Source of the DNA: Calliopsis andreniformis
Lineage: Eukaryota; Arthropoda; Insecta; Hymenoptera; Andrenidae
Assembly: GCF_051401765.1 (NCBI RefSeq)
Contig: NW_027480547.1
Span: 744,001 to 808,000, forward strand
Length of the DNA stretch: 64,000 nt
Reading direction: 5' to 3'
The notes under the pieces: model-generated
Databases searched by the model: none
Told to the model about the DNA's origin: nothing
The model's input: the letters and a program-made list of their open reading frames with translations, nothing else
Translations under genes and position numbers: made by a program
In this document: piece by piece, positions 52,177 to 63,100 of the stretch
How positions within the stretch are numbered: the first letter of the stretch is position 1
Layout: each line of letters opens with the position of its first letter

Positions 52177-55100
52177 GAGGTTTGAATATTGACGATTAAG
52201 GATTGAGGATTGAGTACTGAGGATTGAAGATTGAGGGTTGAGGATTGAGTATTGATGATTGAGGATTGAGGATTCAGGATTAAGGATTGAGTATTGAGGA
52301 TTGATGATTGAAGACTGAGTATTGAGGATTGAAGATTGAGGATTGAGGATTCAGGATTGAGGATCGAGGATCAGGGCTGAGGGTTGAGGATTGAGGATTG
52401 AGGATTGAGGATTGAAGATTGAGTATTTGGGATTGAGGATTGAGGATTGACGATTGAGTATTGGAGATTGAGGATTGATGATTGAGGATTGAGGATTGAG
52501 GATTGAGGACTGGAGATTGAGGATTGAGGACGAGGACTGACGGTTGAGGATTGAAGATTGAGGATTGAGGATTGAGGATGGAGGATTGAGGATTGAGTGT
52601 TGAGGATTGAAGATTGAGTATTGAGTATTGAGGATTGATGATTGAAGACTAAGTATTGAGGATTGAAGATTGAGGATTGAGGATTCAGGATTGAGGATCG
52701 AGGATCAGGGCTGAGGGTTGAGGATTGAGGATTGTGGATTGAGGATTGAAGATTGAGTATTGGGGATTGAGGATTGAGGATTGACGATTGAGTATTGGAG
52801 ATTGAGGATTGATGATTGAGGATTGAGGATTGAGGATTGAGGACTGGGGATTGAGGATTGAGGACGAGGACTGACGGTTGAGGATTGAAGATTGAGGATT
52901 GAGGATTGAGGATGAGGGCTGAGGGTTGAGGATTGAGGATTGAGGATTGAGGATTGAAGATTGAGTATTGGGGATTGAGGATTGAGGATTAACGATTGAG
53001 TATTGAAGTTTGAGGATTGATGATTGAGGATTGAGGACTGAGGATTGAGGACTGAGAATAGAGTATTGAAGATTGTTGATTGATGATTGACGATTGTGGA
53101 CTGAGGATTGAGGATTGATTATTGAGCTTTGGGAATTGAAGATTGTGGACTGGGGATAGAGGATTGAATATTGAGGATTAAGGATAGAGTATTGGGGATT
53201 GAGGATCAAGGATAGGAGATTGATTATTGAGGATTGAAGATTGAGGATTAAGGATTGAGGATTGAGAATTGATAATTGAGGATGACGACTGAGGGTTGAG
53301 GATTGAGGTATGAGGAATGAGGATTGCGGATTGAGGATTGAGGATTGAGGATTGAGTATTGGAGATTGAGGATTGATGACTGAGGACTGTGGATTGAGGT
53401 TTGAGGAACGAGGATTGAGGATTGAGGATTGAGGATTGAGGACTGAGGACGAGGACTGACGGTTGAGGATTGAAGATTGAGGATTGAGGATTGAGGATTG
53501 AGGATTGAGGATTGAGGATTGAGGATTGAAGATTGATTATTGAGGATTGAATATTGAGGATTGAGGATTGAGGGTTGAGGATTGACGATTGAAGATTCAG
53601 GATTGGGGATTGAGGATTGGCGATTGAGGATTGACGATTGAGGATTGAGTATTGAGGATTGAGAATTGAGGATTGAGGATTGAAGATTGTGTATTGAGGA
53701 TTGAGGACTGGGGATTGAGGATTGAAGATTAAGGATTGCCGATTGAGGATTGGGGATTGAGGATCTAGGATTGGAGATTGATTATTGAGGATTGAAGATT
53801 GAGAATTGAGGATTGAGGATTGAGAATTGAGAATTGAGGATGAGGACAGAGGGTTGAGGATTGAGGTTTGAGGAATGAGGATTGAGGATTGAGGATTGAG
53901 GATTGAGGATTGAGGATTGAGGATTGAAGATTGAGCATTGAGGGTTGATGATTGAGTGTTGAAGATTGAGGATTGAAGATTGAGGATTGAGGATTGAGGA
54001 TTGAGGATTGAGGATTGAGGATTGCAGATTGAGGATTGGGGATTGAGGATTGAGGATTGAGAATCGAAGATTCAGTATTGAGGATTGAAGATTGAGGATT
54101 GAGGACTGAGGATTGAGGTTTGAGGATTGAGGACTGAGGATTGAGGATCGAATGTTGAGTATTGAGGATTGAAGATTGAGGACTGAGGATTGAGGTTTGA
54201 GGAATGAGGATTGAGGATTGAGGATTGAGGATTGAGGATTGAGGATTGAGTGTTGAAGATGGAGGATTGATGATTGAGGATTGAGGATTGAGTATTGGGG
54301 ATTGAGGATTGAGTATTGAAGATTGAGGATTGATGGTTCAGTATTGAGGATTGAGGATTGAGGATTGAGTGTTGAAGATTGAGGATTGATGATTGAGGAT
54401 TGAGTATTGAGGATCGGGGATTGAGGATTGATGATTCAGGATTGAGGATTGAGGATTGAGTATTGAGTGTTGAAAATTGAGGATTGATGATTGAGGATTG
54501 AGGATTGAGGATCGAAGATTGAGGATTGAGGATTGAAGATTGAGGATTGAGGGTTGATGAATGAGTGTTGATGTTTGAGGACTGCTGATTGACGATTGAG
54601 GATTGAGGATTGAGGATTGAGGATTGAGGATTGAAGATTGAGGATTGGGGATTGAGGATTGAGGAGTGGGATTCGAAGATTGAGTATTGAGGTTTGAGGA
54701 CTGAGGATTGAGGGTTGAGGATTGAGGATTGAGGATTGACGCTTCAGGATAGAGGATTGAGGATGGAGGATTGAAGGGAGAGGACCGAGTGTTGAGGATT
54801 GAGTGTTGAGAATTGATGTTTGAGGATCGGGATTTGATTAATGAATATTGTGGATTGAGTATTGAATCATGAGAATTTGGGATATTCTATTGAGTATTGA
54901 GAATTGAGGATTGATGGTTGAATATTGACAATTGATCGTTGATGGTTGTGTGTTGAATATTGAGGATTGAGTATTGAGGATTGAAGATTGAGTATTGAGG
55001 ATTGAAGGTTGATGATTGAGGATTGAGTATTGATGATTGAGGATTGAGGATTGAGGATTAAGGATTGGGTATTGAGGATTGATAATTGAAGACTGAGTAT

Positions 55101-58100
55101 TGAGGATTGAAGATTGAGGATTGAGGATTCAGGATTGAGGATCGAGGATCAGGGTTGAGGGTTGAGGATTGAGGATTGAGGATTGAGGATTGAAGATTGA
55201 GTATTGGGGATTGGGGATTGAGGGTTGACGATTGAGTATTGATGATTGAGGATTGATGATTGAGGATTGAGGATTGAGGATTGAGGACTGGGGAATGAGG
55301 ATTGAGGACGAGGACTGACGGTTGAGGACTGAAGATTGAGGATTGAGTGTTGAGGATTGAGGATCGAAGATTGAGTATTGAGGATTGAAGAATGAGGTTT
55401 GAGGATTGAGGATTGAGGATGGAGGATGAGGGCTGATGCTTGAGGATTGAGGTTTGAGTATTGAATACTGAGAATCCAGGATATTCTATTGAGTATTGGG
55501 AATTGAGGATCGAAGGTTGAGTATTGAGGATTGAGGATTGAGCATTGAAGATTGAGGATTGATGATTCAGGATTGAGGATTGAGGATTGAGTATTGAGTG
55601 TTGAAAATTGAGGATTGATGATTGAGGATTGAGGATTGAGGATCGAAGATTGAGGATTGAGGATTGAAGATTGAGGATTGAGGGTTGATGAATGAGTGTT
55701 GATGATTGAGGATTGATGATTGACGATTGAGGATTGAGGATTGAGGATTGAGGATTGAGGATTGAGGATTGAAGATTGAGGATTGGGGATTGAGGATTGA
55801 GGAGTGGGATTCGAAGATTGAGTATTGAGGTTTGAGGACTGAGGATTGAGGGTTGAGGATTGTGGATTGAGGATTGACGCTTCAGGATAGAGGATTGAGG
55901 ATGGAGGATTGAAGGGAGAGGACCGAGTGTTGAGGATTGAGTGTTGAGAATTGATGTTTGAGGATCGGGATTTTATTAATGAATATTGTGGATTGAGTAT
56001 TGAATCATGAGTATTTGGGATATTCTATTGAGTATTGAGAATTGAGTATTGATGGTTGAATATTGAGAATTGATGGTTGATGGTTGTTTGTTGAATATTG
56101 AGGATTGAGTATTGAGGATTGAAGATTTAGTATTGAGGATTGAAGGTTGATGATTGAGGATTGAGTATTGATGATTGAGGATTGAGGATTGAGGATTAAG
56201 GATTGAGTATTGAGGATTGATGATTGAAGACTGAGTATTGAGGATTGAAGATTGAGGATTGAGGATTCAGGATTGAGGATCGAGGATCAGGGCTGAGGGT
56301 TGAGGATTGAGGATTGAGGATTGAGGATTGAAGATTGAGTATTGGGGATTGAGGATTGAGGATTGACGATTGAGTATTGGAGATTGAGGATTGATGATTG
56401 AGGATTGAGGATTGAGGATTGAGGACTGGGGATTGAGGATTGAGGACGAGGACTGACGGTTGAGGATTGAAGATTGAGGATTGAGGATTGAGGATTGAGG
56501 ATTGAGGATTGAGTATTGAGGATTGAAGATTGGGTATTGAGTATTGAGGATTGATGATTGAAGACTGAGTATTGAGGATTGAAGCTTGAGGATTGAGGAT
56601 TCAGGATTGAGGATCGAGGATCATGGCTGAGGGTTGAGGATTGAGGATTGAGGATTGAGGATTGAAGATTGAGTATTGGGGATTGAGGATTGAGGATTGA
56701 CGATTGAGTATTGGAGATTGAGGATTGATGATTGAGGATTGAGGATTGAGGATTGAGGACTGGGGATTGAGGATTGAGGACGAGGACTGACGGTTGAGGA
56801 TTGAAGATTGAGGATTGAGGATTGAGGATGAGGGCTGAGGGTTGAGGATTGAGGATTGAGGATTGAGGATTGAAGATTGAGTATTGGGGATTGAGGATTG
56901 AGGATTAACGATTGAGTATTGAAGTTTGAGGATTGATGATTGAGGATTGAGGATTGAGGATTGAGGACTGAGGATAGAGTAATGAAGATTGTTGATTGAT
57001 GATTGACGATTGTAGACTGAGGATTGAGGATTGATTATTGAGCTTTGGGGATTGAAGATTGTGGACTGGGGATAGAGGATTGAATATTGAGGATTAAGCA
57101 TAGAGTTTTGGGGATTGGGGATCTAGGATAGGAGATTGATTATTGAGAATTGAAGATTGAGGGTTGAGGATTGAGGATTGAGGATTGAGGATTGAGTATT
57201 GAGGATTGAAGATTGGGTATTGAGTATTGAGGATTGATGATTGAAGACTGAGTATTGAGGATTGAAGCTTGAGGATTGAGGATTCAGGATTGAGGATCGA
57301 GGATCATGGCTGAGGGTTGAGGATTGAGGATTGAGGATTGAGGATTGAAGATTGAGTATTGGGGATTGAGGATTGAGGATTGACGATTGAGTATTGGAGA
57401 TTGAGGATTGATGATTGAGGATTGAGGATTGAGGATTGAGGACTGGGGATTGAGGATTGAGGACGAGGACTGACGGTTGAGGATTGAAGATTGAGGATTG
57501 AGGATTGAGGATGAGGGCTGAGGGTTGAGGATTGAGGATTGAGGATTGAGGATTGAAGATTGAGTATTGGGGATTGAGGATTGAGGATTAACGATTGAGT
57601 ATTGAAGTTTGAGGATTGATGATTGAGGATTGAGGATTGAGGATTGAGGACTGAGGATAGAGTAATGAAGATTGTTGATTGATGATTGACGATTGTGGAC
57701 TGGGGATAGAGGATTGAATATTGAGGATTAAGGATAGAGTACTGGGGATTGAGGATCTAGGATAGGAGATTGATTATTGAGGATTGAAGATTGAGGATTA
57801 AGGTTTGAGGATTGAGCATTGAGAATTGAGGATGACGACTGAGGGTTGAGGATTGAGGTATGAGGAATGAGGATTGCGGATTGAGGATCGAGGATTGAGG
57901 ATTGAGGATTGAGTATTGGAGATTGAGGATTGATGACTGAGGACTGTGGATTGAGGTTTGAGGAACGAGGATTGAGGATTGAGTATTGAGGATTGAGGAC
58001 TGAGGACGAGGACTGACGGTTGAGGATTGAAGATTGAGGATTGAGGATTGAGGATTGAGGATTGAGGATTGAGGATTGAGGATTGAGGATTGAAGATTGA

Positions 58101-60124
58101 TTATTGAGGATTGAATATTGAGGATTGAGGATTGAGGGTTGAGGATTGAGGATTGTGTATTGAGGATTGAGGACTGGGGATTGAGGATTGAAGATTAAGG
58201 ATTACCGATTGAGGATTGGGGATTGAGGATCTAGGATTGGAGATTGATTATTGAGGATCGAAGATTGAGAATTGAGGATTGAGGATTGAGAATTGAGAAT
58301 TGAGGATGAGGACAGGGGGTTGAGGATTGAGGTTTGAGGAATGAGGATTGAGGATTGAGGATTGAGGATTGAGGATTGAGGATTGAGGATTGAGCATTGA
58401 AGATTGAGGATTGATGATTCAGGATTGAGGATTGAGGATTGAGGATTGAGTGTTGAAGATTGAGGATTGATGATTGTGGATTGAGGATTGAGGATCGAAG
58501 ATTGAGGATTGAGGATTGAGGATTGAGGATTGAGGGTTGAGGATTGAGGATCGAAGATTGAGGATTGAGGATTGAGGATTGAGGATTGCGGGTTGATGAA
58601 TGAGTGTTGAAGATTGAGGATTGATGATTGAGGATTGAGGATTGAGGATTGAGGATTGAGGATTGAGGATTGAAGATTGAGGATTGGGGATTGAGGATTG
58701 AGGAGTGGGAATCGAAGATTGAGTATAGAGGTTTGAGGACTGAGGATTGACGGTTGAGGATTGAGTGTTGAGAATTGATGTTTGAGGATCGAGATTTGAT
58801 TAATGAATATTGTGGATTGAGTATTGAATCATGAGAATTTGGGATATTCTATTGAGTATTGAGAATTGAGGACTGATGGTTGAATATTGAGAATTGATGG
58901 TTGATGGTTGTGTGTTGAATATTGAGGATTGAGTATTGAGGATTGAAGATTGAGTATTGAGGATTGAAGGTTGATGATTGAGGATTGAGGGTTGATGATT
59001 GAGGATTGAGGATTGAGGATTGGCTATTGAGGATTGATGATTGAAGACTGAGTATTGAGGATTGATGATTGAGGATTGAGGATTCAGGATTGAGGATCGA
59101 GGATCAGGGCTGAGGGTTGAGGATTGAGGATTGAGGATTGACGGTTGAAGATTGAGTATTGGTGATTGAGGATTGAGGATTGACGATTGAGTATTGAAGA
59201 TTGAGGATTGATGATTGAGGATTGAGGATTGAGGATTGAGGACTGAGGATTGAGTATTGAAGATTGTTGATTGATGATTGACGATTGAGGACTGAGGATT
59301 GAGGATTGATTATTGAGCTTTGGGGATTGAAGATTGTGGACTGGGGATAGAGGATTGAATATTGAGGATTAAGCATAGAGTTTTGGGGATTGGGGATCTA
59401 GGATAGGAGATTGATTATTGAGAATTGAAGATTGAGGATTGAGGATTGAGGATTGATTATTGAGAATTGAGGATGAGGACTGAGGGTTGAGGATTGAGGT
59501 TTGAGGAATGAGGATTGAGGATTGAGGATTGAGGAATGAGGATTGAGTATTGAAGATTGAGGATTGATGACAGAGGATTGAGGATTGAGGATTGATGATT
59601 GAGGATTGAGGATTGAAGATTGAGTATGGAGGATTGAAGATTGAGTATTGAGGATTGAGGATCGAAGATTGAGGACTGAGGACTGAGGATAGAGGATTGA
59701 GAATTGAGGGTTGAGGATTGAGGATTGAAGATTGAGAATTGGGTATTGAGGATTGAAGAATGAGGATTGAGGATTGAGGATTGAGGATTGAGGATTGAAG
59801 ATTGAATATTGAGGATAGATGACTGACGATTGAGGATTGAGGATTGAGGATTGAGGATTGAGGATTGAGGACTGAGGATTGAGAATTGAGGATTGAAGAT
59901 TGAAGATTGAGTATTGGGGATTGAAGGTTGAGGATTCAGGATTGAGGATTGAGGATTGACGATGAGGGCTGTGGGTTGAGGATTGAGGTTTGAGGACTGA
60001 GGGCTGAGGATTGAGGATTGAGAATTGAGGACTGAGGATTGAGGATTGAAGATTGAGGATTGGGTATTGAGGATTGAAGAATGAGGATTGAGGATTGAGG
60101 ATTGAGGATTGAGGATTGTGGATT
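51074..60124. repeat. 9,051-bp higher-order repeat, copy B
   Basis: Second full copy, directly adjacent to copy A and in the same orientation. The A/B join is a visible junction, gtggatt followed by ggctattg at 51067-51081. It brings the end of one unit onto the start of the next without breaking the heptamer phase. All anchors lie exactly 9,051 bp from those of copy A, so there is no net indel across the unit. In the stretches compared by eye only a handful of substitutions separate A and B, which indicates very recent duplication or strong homogenisation. An assembly that duplicated one unit would look similar, but the presence of real A/B differences argues against a pure artefact. Confidence 0.88.
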
Positions 60125-63100
60125 GGCTATTGAGGATTGATGATTGAAGACTGAGTATTGAGGATTGATGATTGAGGATTGAGGATTCAGGATTGAGGAT
60201 CGAGGATCAGGGCTGAGGGTTGAGGATTGAGGATTGAGGATTGACGGTTGAAGATTGAGTATTGGTGATTGAGGATTGAGGATTGACGATTGAGTATTGA
60301 AGATTGAGGATTGATGATTGAGGATTGAGGATTGAGGATTGAGGACTGAGGATTGAGTATTGAAGATTGTTGATTGATGATTGACGATTGAGGACTGAGG
60401 ATTGAGGATTGATTATTGAGCTTTGGGGATTGAAGATTGTGGACTGGGGATAGAGGATTGAATATTGAGGATTAAGCATAGAGTTTTGGGGATTGGGGAT
60501 CTAGGATAGGAGATTGATTATTGAGAATTGAAGATTGAGGATTGAGGATTGAGGATTGATTATTGAGAATTGAGGATGAGGACTGAGGGTTGAGGATTGA
60601 GGTTTGAGGAATGAGGATTGAGGATTGAGGATTGAGGAATGAGGATTGAGTATTGAAGATTGAGGATTGATGACAGAGGATTGAGGATTGAGGATTGATG
60701 ATTGAGGATTGAGGATTGAAGATTGAGTATGGAGGATTGAAGATTGAGTATTGAGGATTGAGGATCGAAGATTGAGGACTGAGGACTGAGGATAGAGGAT
60801 TGAGAATTGAGGGTTGAGGATTGAGGATTGAAGATTGAGAATTGGGTATTGAGGATTGAAGAATGAGGATTGAGGATTGAGGATTGAGGATTGAGGATTG
60901 AAGATTGAATATTGAGGATAGATGACTGACGATTGAGGATTGAGGATTGAGGATTGAGGATTGAGGATTGAGGACTGAGGATTGAGAATTGAGGATTGAA
61001 GATTGAAGATTGAGTATTGGGGATTGAAGGTTGAGGATTCAGGATTGAGGATTGAGGATTGACGATGAGGGCTGTGGGTTGAGGATTGAGGTTTGAGGAC
61101 TGAGGGCTGAGGATTGAGGATTGAGAATTGAGGACTGAGGATTGAGGATTGAAGATTGAGGATTGGGTATTGAGGATTGAAGAATGAGGATTGAGGATTG
61201 AGGATTGAGGATTGAGGATTGTGGATTGAGGTTTGAATATTGACGATTAAGGATTGAGGATTGAGTACTGAGGATTGAAGATTGAGGGTTGAGGATTGAG
61301 TATTGATGATTGAGGATTGAGGATTCAGGATTAAGGATTGAGTATTGAGGATTGATGATTGAAGACTGAGTATTGAGGATTGAAGATTGAGGATTGAGGA
61401 TTCAGGATTGAGGATCGAGGATCAGGGCTGAGGGTTGAGGATTGAGGATTGAGGATTGAGGATTGAAGATTGAGTATTTGGGATTGAGGATTGAGGATTG
61501 ACGATTGAGTATTGGAGATTGAGGATTGATGATTGAGGATTGAGGATTGAGGATTGAGGACTGGAGATTGAGGATTGAGGACGAGGACTGACGGTTGAGG
61601 ACTGAAGATTGAGGATTGAGGATTGAGGATGGAGGATTGAGGATTGAGTGTTGAGGATTGAAGATTGAGTATTGAGTATTGAGGATTGATGATTGAAGAC
61701 TAAGTATTGAGGATTGAAGATTGAGGATTGAGGATTCAGGATTGAGGATCGAGGATCAGGGCTGAGGGTTGAGGATTGAGGATTGTGGATTGAGGATTGA
61801 AGATTGAGTATTGGGGATTGAGGATTGAGGATTGACGATTGAGTATTGGAGATTGAGGATTGATGATTGAGGATTGAGGATTGAGGATTGAGGACTGGGG
61901 ATTGAGGATTGAGGACGAGGACTGACGGTTGAGGATTGAAGATTGAGGATTGAGGATTGAGGATGAGGGCTGAGGGTTGAGGATTGAGGATTGAGGATTG
62001 AGGATTGAAGATTGAGTATTGGGGATTGAGGATTGAGGATTAACGATTGAGTATTGAAGTTTGAGGATTGATGATTGAGGATTGAGGACTGAGGATTGAG
62101 GACTGAGAATAGAGTATTGAAGATTGTTGATTGATGATTGACGATTGTGGACTGAGGATTGAGGATTGATTATTGAGCTTTGGGAATTGAAGATTGTGGA
62201 CTGGGGATAGAGGATTGAATATTGAGGATTAAGGATAGAGTATTGGGGATTGAGGATCAAGGATAGGAGATTGATTATTGAGGATTGAAGATTGAGGATT
62301 AAGGATTGAGGACTGAGAATTGATAATTGAGGATGACGACTGAGGGTTGAGGATTGAGGTATGAGGAATGAGGATTGCGGATTGAGGATTGAGGATTGAG
62401 GATTGAGTATTGGAGATTGAGGATTGATGACTGAGGACTGTGGATTGAGGTTTGAGGAACGAGGATTGAGGATTGAGGATTGAGGATTGAGGACTGAGGA
62501 CGAGGACTGACGGTTGAGGATTGAAGATTGAGGATTGAGGATTGAGGATTGAGGATTGAGGATTGAAGATTGAGGATTGAAGATTGATTATTGAGGATTG
62601 AATATTGAGGATTGAGGATTGAGGGTTGAGGATTGAGGATTGAAGATTCAGGATTGGGGATTGAGGATTGGCGATTGAGGATTGACGATTGAGGATTGAG
62701 TATTGAGGATTGAGAATTGAGGATTGAGGATTGAAGATTGTGTATTGAGGATTGAGGACTGGGTATTGAGGATTGAAGATTTAGGATTGCCGATTGAGGA
62801 TTGGGGATTGAGGATCTAGGATTGGAGATTGATTATTGAGGATTGAAGATTGAGAATTGAGGATTGAGGATTGAGAATTGAGAATTGAGGATGAGGACAG
62901 AGGGTTGAGGATTGAGGTTTGAGGAATGAGGATGGAGGATTGAGGATTGAGGATTGAGGATTGAGGATTGAGGATTGAAGATTGAGGATTGAGGGTTGAT
63001 GATTGAGTGTTGAAGATTGAGGATTGAAGATTGAGGATTGAGGATTGAGGATTGAGGATTGAGGATTGATGATTGCAGATTGAGGATTGGGGATTGAGGA

